This document shows, piece by piece, positions 27,082-35,602 of a DNA stretch of 64,000 bases. The translations under genes and the position numbers were made by a program. A model generated the notes under the pieces. The model saw only the letters and a program-made list of their open reading frames with translations. It was not told the origin of the DNA and searched no databases. Numbering within the stretch: position 1 is the stretch's first letter; every line of letters begins with the position of its first letter. Source of the DNA: Paraburkholderia caffeinitolerans (GTDB lineage Bacteria > Pseudomonadota > Gammaproteobacteria > Burkholderiales > Burkholderiaceae); contig NZ_CADIKL010000027.1 of NCBI RefSeq assembly GCF_902859945.1, positions 40,814 through 104,813 on the forward strand. The letters are read 5' to 3'.

Positions 27082-27401
27082 GCCTGCACCTCGCCCTGGA
27101 ATTTCGCGACGAGCGCGCGCATGGCGGGATCGAAGCGGCGGTTGGCGCGCAGCACATAGAAGCCGGTGAGCGCGATGGCGCCGGCGATGATGCCCACGCC
27201 CACGACAATGCCGACGCTGATGGTGGCGCCCGCATAGAGCGGCTGCGCGAGCCGGTGCGGCGCGAGCGCGACGATCAGGATGAAGCCGTAGTAGAGGGCG
27301 ATCATGAGCGCGGTGAGCGTGAAGCTGAAGCGTCGGCGCACGGCGACGAGCTGCCGGTATTCGGGGTGCGCCTTGATCGTGTCGATCGCGGTGTGAGTCA
27401 T
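27078..27401 (-). CDS. yjcH: DUF485 membrane protein (YjcH)
   Basis: A 107-residue protein with two membrane helices, starting HPEYRQLVAVRRRFSFTLTALMIALYYGFIL and ending with a helix then ANRRFDPAMRALVAKF. It always accompanies ActP-type symporters and is thought to assist or regulate them in the membrane. The ATG at 27401 starts the conserved part. The upstream leader has imperfect TGTCT repeats. Confidence 0.9.
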   Translation of the reverse strand: MTHTAIDTIKAHPEYRQLVAVRRRFSFTLTALMIALYYGFILIVALAPHRLAQPLYAGATISVGIVVGVGIIAGAIALTGFYVLRANRRFDPAMRALVAKFQGEVQA

Positions 27402-27454
27402 GTTGTCTCCAGTGTCTCTCGTGTCTTTTATGTCTTTTGTGTTGGGCGTCTCGA

Positions 27455-28669
27455 TCAGATCACGCCTTTGTCTTTCAGCTCTGCAATTTTCTCCGCTGAA
27501 TATCCGAGCGTTTCTTCCAGCACGTCGCGCGTGCCTTCGCCCAGTTGCGGCGGCGCGCGGCGCACGGGCATGCGTTCGCCGTCGAAGCGCCACGGCGGCG
27601 CGAGCACCGGCGTGGTGCCGCTTGCCGTGTGCGGATGCGGCTGTTGCGTGACGAGCCCGCCTTGCGCGGCGCGCGGCGAGAGTAGCGCTTCGCGCAATCC
27701 CGCCACCTCGCCGCACGGAATGCCCGCTTGCGCGAGACGTTCGAGCAGCAGCTTGCGCGGGCGGCTGCCGAGTTCGCGCGTGAGTTCAGGCACCAGCGTC
27801 TCGCGGTTCTGCCCGCGCAGGATGTTGGTTTTGTAGCGGGCGTCGTCGGCGAGATCGTGGCGTTCGATTACCTCGCGGCAAAAGCGCTCGAACTGCGCGT
27901 TGTTGCCCACGGTGATGACGAGCGGACCATCGGCGGCATCGAACACGCCATAAGGCACGATCGACGGATGCGCGTTGCCGTAGCGCGGCGGGTCCTCGCC
28001 CAGCAGCAGCGCTTCGAGCCCGTAGTAAGCGGTGATCATGAGGCCGCAGTCGAACAGCGCCATTTCGATGTGACGCCCGCGCCCGGTGCGCTCGCGCTCG
28101 TACAGCGCGGCGAGCATCGCCTGCGCCGAGTACATGCCCGTGAACAGATCGACAGCGGCCACGCCAAATTTGAGCGGCGGCTGATGCGCTTCGCCGTTCA
28201 GCGCCATCAGGCCCGCTTCGCCCTGCACGACGAGGTCGTAGCCGGGGCGCTTCGCCTCGGGCCCGGTGCTGTCGTAGCCGGTAATCGAGCAGTAGATCAG
28301 GCGCGGGTTCTCCGCGCTCAGCGCCTCATAGCCGAGGCCCAGCTTCGCCGCGCCGCCCGACTTGAAGTTCTGGATGAAGATGTCGCTGGTCTTCGCGAGA
28401 TCGCGCGCGATCTGCTGGCCCTCGGGCGTTTGCAGATCGAGCGTGATCGAGCGCTTGTTGCGGTTCACGCTGTTGAAGTAGGCCGTTTCGGTCTTGCCGA
28501 CGCGCACACCCCAGTCGCGCGTGTCGTCGCCGCGGCCGGGGTGCTCGACCTTGATGACCTCGGCGCCCAGGTCGCCGAGCACCATCGCGCTCCACGGCCC
28601 GGCCAGTACGCGCGAAAGATCGAGAACACGCACGCCTGCGAGCGGCAGGCTCCGCTTGTCGGTCTGCAT
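27455..28669 (-). CDS. CaiB/BaiF-family CoA-transferase (type III)
   Basis: A 404-residue type III CoA-transferase. LAGPWSAMVLGDLGAEVIKVE is the N-terminal CoA-binding signature and Asp145 (RPGYDLVVQGEAGLM) is the expected catalytic aspartate, equivalent to Asp169 of formyl-CoA transferase. It would move CoA from a donor ester to the acid handled by the upstream beta-oxidation enzymes, taking the place of an ATP-using ligase. It is the last gene of the four-gene LysR-linked cluster. Confidence 0.86.
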   Translation of the reverse strand: MQTDKRSLPLAGVRVLDLSRVLAGPWSAMVLGDLGAEVIKVEHPGRGDDTRDWGVRVGKTETAYFNSVNRNKRSITLDLQTPEGQQIARDLAKTSDIFIQNFKSGGAAKLGLGYEALSAENPRLIYCSITGYDSTGPEAKRPGYDLVVQGEAGLMALNGEAHQPPLKFGVAAVDLFTGMYSAQAMLAALYERERTGRGRHIEMALFDCGLMITAYYGLEALLLGEDPPRYGNAHPSIVPYGVFDAADGPLVITVGNNAQFERFCREVIERHDLADDARYKTNILRGQNRETLVPELTRELGSRPRKLLLERLAQAGIPCGEVAGLREALLSPRAAQGGLVTQQPHPHTASGTTPVLAPPWRFDGERMPVRRAPPQLGEGTRDVLEETLGYSAEKIAELKDKGVI

Positions 28670-28772
28670 CAGAACGCACTCCTGGTTCGTTGTGAATGGA
28701 AGGCCGCGCTGCGCATTTCAGATCCAGATAAGGAGGGGATGGCGGCGGGCCTTCGCAAACGCCACGCAATAT

Positions 28773-29909
28773 CTATGCGGTGGCGGTTTCCAGCGCGATA
28801 TAGCGCGCGAGATGATGATCCTCGTCGCCGAGCTGATGGTCGATCATCACGAGGCGCTTGGCGTAGTGCGCGAGCGGCAGCTCCCACGTCATGCCGATGC
28901 CGCCGTGCAGCTGAATGGCTTCCTCGGCCACGCGCGCGCCGATGCGCCCGATCGAGTACTTCGCCGCCGAAAGCGCGCGCTCGCGTTGAACGCGCGGCGC
29001 GTCGATGGCCGCCGCGGCGTTGATGACCGCGGAGCGCGCCTGCTCGATTTCGAGCAGCACGTCGGCCATGCGGTGTTGCAGCGCCTGGAAGCTGCCGATG
29101 GGCGCGCCGAACTGCTTGCGCGTGCGCAGGTATTCGAGCGTGTGATCGCGCGCGACATCCATCGCGCCCACGGCTTCCGAGGCGAGCGCGAGCAGGCCGT
29201 AGCCGCGCGCGTGTTCGAGCGTCGCGAAGCCCGTGTCTTGCGCGCCCACGAGCGCATCGGCGCCGAGCGTCACGTGATCGAGCGTCACTTCCGCCGCCCG
29301 CCCGCCGTCGATCTTGCGATAGCCGCGCACGCTCACGCCCTGCGCGTCACGTGGCACGAGGAAGAGCGCAATGCCGTCTTCGTCGAATTCGTCGCCGCAG
29401 ACGCGAGCTGAAACGAGCAGCACGTCCGCATGTTCCCCATGCTGCACAACGCCTTTCGCGCCTTGCAGCATCCAGCCGTCGCCGTGCTTTTCGGCGCGTG
29501 TGCTTACGCGCGAGGCTTCGTAATGCGAGCCCGGCTCGTCGTGCGTGAGCGCCGCGATCTGCGAGCCGTCGATGAACGACGCAATGCGCGCGCGTTGCGC
29601 CTCGCTGCCCGCGTGCGCGAGCGCGCGGCCCACGATCAGCGTGTCGAGGAACGGCTCGACCACGAGGCCGCGCCCGAGCGACTCGAACACGACGGCCACG
29701 TCGAAACCCTGGCCGCCGAAGCCGCCATCGGCTTCGTCGAACAGCGCGCCGATCACGCCGAGTTCGGCGAAGCGCTGCCACATGTCGGCGCTGAAACCCT
29801 CGCTGGAGCGCGCGATCTTGTCGCGCGTATCGAAACCATATTGCTCAGCGATGAAGCGATTGAGCGTGTCCGCAAGCATGCGGCGGTCTTCGGTGTGCTG
29901 GAAGTTCAT
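28773..29909 (-). CDS. Acyl-CoA dehydrogenase, small-subunit (PimD-like)
   Basis: A 378-residue ACAD-fold protein. It is relatively divergent: LTHDEPGSHYE replaces the usual TEPxAGSD, and the C-terminal region GGIGMTWELPLAHYAKRLVMIDHQLGDEDHH lacks the YEGT catalytic motif. That is typical of the small subunit of heteromeric dehydrogenases such as PimCD of Rhodopseudomonas. It is 11 bp downstream of the large-subunit gene. Substrate may be a dicarboxyl- or ring-derived acyl-CoA; this is inference. Confidence 0.8.
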   Translation of the reverse strand: MNFQHTEDRRMLADTLNRFIAEQYGFDTRDKIARSSEGFSADMWQRFAELGVIGALFDEADGGFGGQGFDVAVVFESLGRGLVVEPFLDTLIVGRALAHAGSEAQRARIASFIDGSQIAALTHDEPGSHYEASRVSTRAEKHGDGWMLQGAKGVVQHGEHADVLLVSARVCGDEFDEDGIALFLVPRDAQGVSVRGYRKIDGGRAAEVTLDHVTLGADALVGAQDTGFATLEHARGYGLLALASEAVGAMDVARDHTLEYLRTRKQFGAPIGSFQALQHRMADVLLEIEQARSAVINAAAAIDAPRVQRERALSAAKYSIGRIGARVAEEAIQLHGGIGMTWELPLAHYAKRLVMIDHQLGDEDHHLARYIALETATA

Positions 29910-29920
29910 GGCAGGACCTC

Positions 29921-31117
29921 TTAAAGACCGAGAATCATCTTGGAGATGATGTTCTTCTGAATCTCGTTGGAGCCGCCGAAGATCGACAGCTTGCGGTTGT
30001 TGAAGTAGAGCGCGGCGGCGCTGGCGGCTTCGTCGGGGCCGATGGCTTCGCCCTCGTAGCCTTCCTGCAGCGCTTCTTCGACGAAGGGCGCCGCGTACGG
30101 CCCCATCGCGCGGCGCAGCAGCGACGAGATTTCCTGGCGGATCTCGGTGCCGCGAATCTTGAGCATCGAGCTTTCCGCGCCCGGCACGCCGCCACCGGCG
30201 ACAGCCGCGATCACGCGCAGGTTCGTGGTCTTCATGTTTTCCAGATCGATTTCGACCTTGGCCATGCGCGCTGCGAACTGCGGGTCCTGGGCGAGCGGCT
30301 TGCCGTTGCGCGTGACCTGTTGCGCGGCGCGCTTCAGGCGCGCGAGCGCGGCCACCGAAAAGCCCACGCCCGCGATGTTGGTGCGCTCGTAGGTGAGCAG
30401 GAATTTCGCGTAGGTCCAGCCCTTGTTCTCTTCGCCGACGAGGTTCTCGACCGGCACGCGCACGTCGGTGAAGAACACTTCGTTCACCTCATGTTCGCCG
30501 TCGAGCGTGATGATCGGGCGCACTTCGATGCCCGGCGTGTTCATGTCGATTAGCAGGAAGCTGATGCCTTCCTGCTTGCGCACGTCGGTGGCGGTGCGCA
30601 CGAGGCAGAAAATCATGTTCGCGTAGTGGCCGAGCGTGGTCCACGTCTTCTGGCCGTTCACCACGTAATGATCGCCCTGGCGCACGGCGCTCGTGCGCAC
30701 CGAGGCGAGGTCCGAGCCCGCGCCCGGCTCCGAATAGCCCTGGCACCACCAGTCGGAGCCGTCGAGAATGCGCGGCAGCCAGTGGCGCTTTTGCGCCTCG
30801 TTGCCGTACTTGATGAGCACGGGCCCGAGCATGTTCACGCCGAACGGCACGATGCGCGGCGCGCCCGCAATCGCGCATTCGTTCTCGAAGATGAACTTCT
30901 GCACGGCGCTCCAGCCCGGGCCGCCGTATTCCTTCGGCCAGTGATTCGCGAGCCAGCCCTTTTCGTTGAGCGTGGCGTGCCATGCGGCCATGTCGTCGCG
31001 CGTGAGGTGCTTGCCGTTGCGCACGGTGTCGGCGATGCGCTGCGGCAGGCGCTCGCGCAGGAAGTCGAGCACTTCGCTGCGGAAGGCTTCTTCTTCGGCG
31101 GTGAATTTCAGATCCAT
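29921..31117 (-). CDS. Acyl-CoA dehydrogenase, large-subunit (PimC-like)
   Basis: A 398-residue FAD-binding dehydrogenase with WWCQGYSEPGAGSDLAS, QKTWTTLGHYANMIFCLVRT and a C-terminal SIFGGSNEIQKNIISKMIL. The glutamate found in YEGT of typical medium-chain enzymes is replaced by Gly381 (FGGSNEIQ), as in PimC-like large subunits. It very probably forms a heteromer with the product of the next gene. It introduces the alpha,beta double bond that the upstream FadJ-like protein hydrates. Confidence 0.83.
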   Translation of the reverse strand: MDLKFTAEEEAFRSEVLDFLRERLPQRIADTVRNGKHLTRDDMAAWHATLNEKGWLANHWPKEYGGPGWSAVQKFIFENECAIAGAPRIVPFGVNMLGPVLIKYGNEAQKRHWLPRILDGSDWWCQGYSEPGAGSDLASVRTSAVRQGDHYVVNGQKTWTTLGHYANMIFCLVRTATDVRKQEGISFLLIDMNTPGIEVRPIITLDGEHEVNEVFFTDVRVPVENLVGEENKGWTYAKFLLTYERTNIAGVGFSVAALARLKRAAQQVTRNGKPLAQDPQFAARMAKVEIDLENMKTTNLRVIAAVAGGGVPGAESSMLKIRGTEIRQEISSLLRRAMGPYAAPFVEEALQEGYEGEAIGPDEAASAAALYFNNRKLSIFGGSNEIQKNIISKMILGL

Positions 31118-31158
31118 GTGTCTTGCTCCTTGCTGCCCCGCTCGAGTGCGGGCCGGGT

Positions 31159-33300
31159 TCAGGCGATGTGGTTCAGGCTCGCGAAGTCCGTGCCGCGCTC
31201 GACCAGTTCGACGAGCAGCGGCGAAGGACGCCAGAACAGCGGGTCTTCCTTCGCGAACTCGCGGATGTCGGCGAGCACGTTCGCGAGGCCCACGGTATCG
31301 GCGTACTTCATCGGGCCGCCGCGATAGCGCGGGAAGCCGTAGCCGTACAGCAGCGTTACGTCCACGTCGAGCGGGCGCAGCGCGATCTTTTCGTGCACCA
31401 CGTTCGCGCCTTCGTTGATCATCGCGGCCATGTAGCGGCGCATGATTTCCTCATTGCTGAACGTGCGCGGCTTGATGCCGGCGCGCTCGCGCTCGGCGGC
31501 GATGATCGCTTCCACTTCGGGATCGGGCGTGCCGGTGCGCGCGCCTTCAGGGTACAGGTAGAAGCCGCGGCCCGTCTTCTGGCCGAACCAGCCGCGTTCG
31601 CACAGGCGGTCGGCGATCTGCACGTAGCGCGCGTTCGGATCGCGCGTGGCCGCGCGGCGCTTGCGCGTGGCCCAGCCGATGTCGCCGCCCGCGAGATCGA
31701 CCACCTGGTACGGGCCCATCGGAAAGCCGAACTCGCGCACGGCCTGGTCGATCTGGTAGGGCGAGGCGCCGTCTTCCATCAGATGATCGGCGGCCGTGCG
31801 GTACACGGCGAGAATGCGGTTGCCGATGAAGCCGTCGCACACGCCCGCGCGCACCGGTACCTTGCGCAGTTTCTTCGCGAGCTCGAACGCGGTGGCCACC
31901 ACGTCGGGGCTCACGGCGTTCGGTACCACGACCTCGAGCAGCTTCATGATGTTCGCGGGCGAGAAGAAGTGCAGGCCCACCACGTCTTGCGGGCGCTTGA
32001 CGCTGGCCGCGATGGCGTCGATGTCGAGATACGAGGTGTTGGTCGCGAGCACTGCGCCCGGCTTGCAGACGCGGTCTAGCTCGGCGAATACGGCCTGCTT
32101 CACGGCCATGTCTTCGAACACGGCCTCGATTACGAGGTCGGCGTTCGCGAGCGAGTCGTATGCGGTGCTGCCATTGAAACGCGCGAGGATTTGCGCCTTC
32201 GCTTCGGGCTTCATGCGGCCCTTGGCGATCAGGCCGTCATAGACTTTCTCCACATGCGCGCGGCCGCGTGCGAGCGCGGCGTCGTCGCGCTCGATCATCG
32301 TCACGGGCAGGCCCGCGTCGAGCACGGCCACGGCAATGCCCGCACCCATCGTGCCGCCGCCGATCACGCCCACGCTCTCGATCGCGCGCGGCGCAGCGCT
32401 CTTCGTTTCAGGCGCTTTCTGCACTTCGCGCTCAGCGAAGAACGCATGGATGAGGCCCGCGCGCTGCGGGCTTTCGAGGCAGGCGAGGAACTGCTTGCGC
32501 TCGAAACGCAGGCCTTCCTCGAACGACTCCTCGAGCGCGGCTTGCACGCAATCGACGATTTTCATCGGCGAGAACAGGCCGCGCGACTTCTTCGCGGTGT
32601 CGGCGCGTGCGGCGTCGATCGCGGCTTGAGTGGCGGCGCGGTCGGCGAGACCTTGCGCGTCGCGCGTGCGGCGCACGGGGGCGTGCGCGGCAAGCAGTTC
32701 CTGCGCATAGGCGAGGCCTTCGGCGAGGATGTCTTCGCTCGCGCCCACGCGGTCGACGAGACCGAGCTTGAGCGCTTCCTGCGCGCCCACATGGCGGCCG
32801 CTCAGCATCAGCGCAAGCGCGGCTTCGGCGCCGATCAGGCGCGGCGCGCGCTGCGTGCCACCCGCACCGGGCAGCAGGCCAAGCTGGACTTCGGGCAGGC
32901 CGAGCTTCGCGCCGGCCACCGCGAGCCGGTAGTGCGCGGCGAGCGCGACTTCGAGTCCGCCGCCGAGCGCCGCGCCGTGAATCGCCACGATCACCGGCTT
33001 GTGGCAGGCCTCGATGCGATGGAGCACGTCGGGCAGCGCGGGCGGCTGCGGCGGCTTGCCGAACTCGCGGATGTCCGCGCCCGCGATGAAGTTGCGCCCG
33101 GCGCCCACGATCAGCACGGCCTGCACGGCCGCGTTGGCCTCGGCGTGCTCGATGGCGGCGGCAAGACCGCGCCGCACGTCGACGCCCAGCGCGTTCACGG
33201 GCGGATTGTCGACGGTGACGAGCAGCACCTTGCCGCGCAGTTCGTGGCTAACCGGGGAAAAAGCGGAGGAGGGGGCGGGGGCGGCCGTGTCGATTGCCAT
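31159..33300 (-). CDS. Enoyl-CoA hydratase/3-hydroxyacyl-CoA dehydrogenase
   Basis: A 713-residue bifunctional protein (FadJ/PimF type). The N-terminal crotonase domain has the oxyanion loop AGADIREF (74-80) and catalytic Glu117 and Glu137 (20 apart, as in rat hydratase). The Rossmann NAD domain starts near residue 300 with VGVIGGGTMGAGIA, then two dehydrogenase C-terminal domains. It performs the hydration and oxidation steps of beta-oxidation. It is the first gene of the cluster. No thiolase follows, so the last step must be supplied from elsewhere. Confidence 0.9.
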   Translation of the reverse strand: MAIDTAAPAPSSAFSPVSHELRGKVLLVTVDNPPVNALGVDVRRGLAAAIEHAEANAAVQAVLIVGAGRNFIAGADIREFGKPPQPPALPDVLHRIEACHKPVIVAIHGAALGGGLEVALAAHYRLAVAGAKLGLPEVQLGLLPGAGGTQRAPRLIGAEAALALMLSGRHVGAQEALKLGLVDRVGASEDILAEGLAYAQELLAAHAPVRRTRDAQGLADRAATQAAIDAARADTAKKSRGLFSPMKIVDCVQAALEESFEEGLRFERKQFLACLESPQRAGLIHAFFAEREVQKAPETKSAAPRAIESVGVIGGGTMGAGIAVAVLDAGLPVTMIERDDAALARGRAHVEKVYDGLIAKGRMKPEAKAQILARFNGSTAYDSLANADLVIEAVFEDMAVKQAVFAELDRVCKPGAVLATNTSYLDIDAIAASVKRPQDVVGLHFFSPANIMKLLEVVVPNAVSPDVVATAFELAKKLRKVPVRAGVCDGFIGNRILAVYRTAADHLMEDGASPYQIDQAVREFGFPMGPYQVVDLAGGDIGWATRKRRAATRDPNARYVQIADRLCERGWFGQKTGRGFYLYPEGARTGTPDPEVEAIIAAERERAGIKPRTFSNEEIMRRYMAAMINEGANVVHEKIALRPLDVDVTLLYGYGFPRYRGGPMKYADTVGLANVLADIREFAKEDPLFWRPSPLLVELVERGTDFASLNHIA

Positions 33301-33442
33301 GTGGGATGTCTCCAGAAGAATTAGGGGCCAAGTCGGTAGCCAGCAGCGGTGTCCAGCAGGCGGCTGGCAGGCCAGGATCGCGGTTCTCCAATGTGGGCTT
33401 CATTCTGTGGATGCCAGCGCCAATTGACAATCCCATGGTTCA

Positions 33443-33457
33443 TTGACATGCTGTCAA
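33443..33457. promoter_or_regulatory. Candidate LysR operator
   Basis: TTGACATGCTGTCAA, a perfect 15-bp inverted repeat of TTGACA around TGC. Further TTGACA copies lie at 33424 and 33465. It sits between the divergent lysR gene and the fadJ-like operon, with room for both promoters. Confidence 0.6.
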
Positions 33458-33464
33458 GGATTAT

Positions 33465-34406
33465 TTGACAATAGGCCCGACTGTGGATGTCAATGCGCTG
33501 ACCCTGCTGGTGGAGATCCTCGACGCCGGCAACCTGAGCGAGGCCGCGCGGCGCCTCAAGATGAGCCGCGCGAACGTGAGCTATCACCTCAACCACCTCG
33601 AAAAGTCCATCGGCCTGCAGCTCGTGCGGCGCACCACGCGCCGCGTGGAGCCCACCGAGATCGGCCTGAAGCTCTACGAGCACGGGCGCGCGATCCAGAA
33701 CGCGCTGCTCGCGGCGCGCGAGTCCGTTTCCACGCTCGGGCAAAGCCTTCTGGGGCGCGTGCGTTTATCGGTGCCTAGCGGCTATGGGCAGCTCGTGATG
33801 TCGGAGTGGCTGATCCGCTTCAAGCGCCTGTATCCGGGCATCGTGCTCGACGTGATGTTCGAGAATCGCGTGGAAGACCTGCTGCGCGATGAAGTGGATA
33901 TTGCGGTGCGCGTGATGCACGAGCCGCCGCAGAATCTGGTGGCGCGCGACATGGGCGCGGTGCGGTATGTAGCGTGCGCTTCAGCGCCTTGGGCGGCGGA
34001 GCATGGCATGCCCGAAACGCTCGAAGACCTCGCGCGCGCGCCGGTCATTACCGCGACGGTGGTGGGGCGGCAATTGCGCCTCGCGGGCTACCTCGGCGAT
34101 GAACGGCACGAGGTGCTGCTCGAACCGTCGATCATTTCGGAAAATTTTCTATTTCTGCGCCAGTCGATCCTGGAAGGGCTGGGCGTGGGCATCGTGCCCG
34201 ACTACGTGGTCCACGACGACCTTCGCAACGGCCTGGTCGTTACCTCGCTCGACACGTGGCGTCTGAGCATCTTCGGCACGCACATGTATATGCTCTACAT
34301 GCCTAACCGGCACCATACGCGCGCGGCTTCCACGTTCATCGACTACGTATTGGCCGAAGCGCGCAAGAGCGGGCGCGGCGCTGTTGCCAACGATCAGGTG
34401 TCCTGA
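33465..34406 (+). CDS. LysR-family transcriptional regulator
   Basis: A 313-residue LysR protein: N-terminal winged HTH (LVEILDAGNLSEAARRLKMSRANVSYHLNHLEKSIG) and a periplasmic-binding-like effector domain. The start is unclear: TTG at 33465 has AAGGA four bases ahead, while GTG at 33483 (V-D-V-N-A-L) matches the usual family start. It diverges from the beta-oxidation operon and should control it in response to an intermediate. Its end overlaps the convergent mrpG by 13 bp. Confidence 0.86.
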   Translation: MTIGPTVDVNALTLLVEILDAGNLSEAARRLKMSRANVSYHLNHLEKSIGLQLVRRTTRRVEPTEIGLKLYEHGRAIQNALLAARESVSTLGQSLLGRVRLSVPSGYGQLVMSEWLIRFKRLYPGIVLDVMFENRVEDLLRDEVDIAVRVMHEPPQNLVARDMGAVRYVACASAPWAAEHGMPETLEDLARAPVITATVVGRQLRLAGYLGDERHEVLLEPSIISENFLFLRQSILEGLGVGIVPDYVVHDDLRNGLVVTSLDTWRLSIFGTHMYMLYMPNRHHTRAASTFIDYVLAEARKSGRGAVANDQVS

Positions 34407-34822
34407 GCGCGCTTGCTTTCCGCGCGCGACGCGTGTGCGCCTTCATCGTCATCGCTCACTTCACGCGTATCGCCATGCTCTGCGCAAGCGCCGGTCGTGG
34501 GCGGGCGTCCGCGCGTGGCCGCCGTGACCCGCACGCGCTGCTGGATGCCGGCTTTCGCGAGCATGTGCGCGCTGATGGGCGCGGTGAGGAACAGGAACGC
34601 GGGAATCAGCAGCTCGTGCAGGCTCGCGAAATTATTGTGCGTGCTGAAATAGATCACGGAGGCGAGCACGATCCCGCCCACGCCCAGCGTGGTCGACTTG
34701 GTCGGCCCGTGCAGGCGCATGAAAAAATCGGGCAGGCGCGCGAGCCCGATCGCACCGATCAGCGTGAACAGGCTGCCGATCAGCAGCAGCGCGCTCACGA
34801 TCACTTCAACGACGGTTTGCAT
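34394..34822 (-). CDS. mrpG: Cation/proton antiporter subunit G
   Basis: A 142-residue three-helix subunit (MrpG/MnhG/PhaG): IGAIGLARLPDFFMRLHGPTKSTTLGVGG is the family signature. The last 45 residues are an extra polar tail rich in Arg, Glu and Asp that typical subunits lack. It is the last gene of the Mrp operon and its 3' end overlaps the convergent lysR gene. It is needed for assembly of the Na+(K+)/H+ antiporter complex. Confidence 0.9.
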   Translation of the reverse strand: MQTVVEVIVSALLLIGSLFTLIGAIGLARLPDFFMRLHGPTKSTTLGVGGIVLASVIYFSTHNNFASLHELLIPAFLFLTAPISAHMLAKAGIQQRVRVTAATRGRPPTTGACAEHGDTREVSDDDEGAHASRAESKRAQDT

Positions 34823-34836
34823 CGGCTGGCCTCGCT

Positions 34837-35112
34837 TTAGTTCAGTTCGATGATGTCGCCGCGCTGCAGATACTTCGTGAGCGCGACCGTGCCCACGAAC
34901 CCCATCAGCGCGATCAACAGCGCGGCTTCGAAGAACACCGTCGAGCGCAGGCTGATGCCGTACACCACGATCAGCGCGATTGCGTTCACATTGAGCGTGT
35001 CGAGCGCGACGATGCGGTCGGGCAGCGAGGGGCCGCGCACGAGGCGCACGAGCGTAAGCAAGAAGGCGATGCCGAGGATCGCGAACGAGACCGGAATCAC
35101 GATGGCTAGCAT
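34837..35112 (-). CDS. mrpF: Cation/proton antiporter subunit F
   Basis: A 91-residue subunit with three helices. RLVRGPSLPDRIVALDTLNVNAIALIVVYGI is diagnostic for MrpF/MnhF. It overlaps mrpE by 7 bp and is followed by mrpG after 14 bp, so it is part of one transcript. Structural subunit of the inner-membrane antiporter. Confidence 0.92.
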   Translation of the reverse strand: MLAIVIPVSFAILGIAFLLTLVRLVRGPSLPDRIVALDTLNVNAIALIVVYGISLRSTVFFEAALLIALMGFVGTVALTKYLQRGDIIELN

Positions 35113-35600
35113 GCGAAGATCTCCATCAACGGGGCTTCATAACGGGACTTGATGAGCGCGACCAGCGCCGCTTCGTCGTCGAGGTCGAGCACGTGGACGA
35201 TGAGGCGCGTGCGGTCGTCGCTGAGTTCGGCGCACAGCGTGCCGGGGCTCAGCGAAACGATGCTGATGAGCATGGTGAGCGCGATTTCGTGCGTGCTGTC
35301 GAGCGGCACGTCGATGAACGCGGGACGCAGGCGCTTCGTGGGGCCGAGCACCAGCAGAGCGACTTCCACGTTTGCCACGACGATGTCGATCAACACGTGT
35401 CCGAACAGGCGCACGAGCAGCCACGGCCGGCCGAAGCGCACCGGCTGCAGCCACAACCCCTTGCCCACGCAGAACGAGATCACGGTGCCGAGCACCGCGC
35501 CCAGCAGCAGATTGCCGGGCGAGACGTCGTTCATGAGCAGCAGCCAGCAGCCGAGCAGCACGACGGTGAGCCACGGGTGCGGAAAGAGCCTTTTGAGCAT
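35106..35600 (-). CDS. mrpE: Cation/proton antiporter subunit E
   Basis: A 164-residue subunit with two to three N-terminal helices and a soluble C-terminal part. FIDVPLDSTHEIALTMLISIVSLSPGTLCAEL is the MrpE signature. The ATG at 35600 lies 2 bp after the mrpD stop, so translation is likely coupled. Required for complex assembly. Confidence 0.9.
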   Translation of the reverse strand: MLKRLFPHPWLTVVLLGCWLLLMNDVSPGNLLLGAVLGTVISFCVGKGLWLQPVRFGRPWLLVRLFGHVLIDIVVANVEVALLVLGPTKRLRPAFIDVPLDSTHEIALTMLISIVSLSPGTLCAELSDDRTRLIVHVLDLDDEAALVALIKSRYEAPLMEIFAC

Positions 35601-35602
35601 CG

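Noticed and set aside
25336..27159. 607-codon open frame opposite actP
   Set aside because: Low-complexity His/Arg/Glu-rich translation with no domain; actP on the minus strand is unmistakable.
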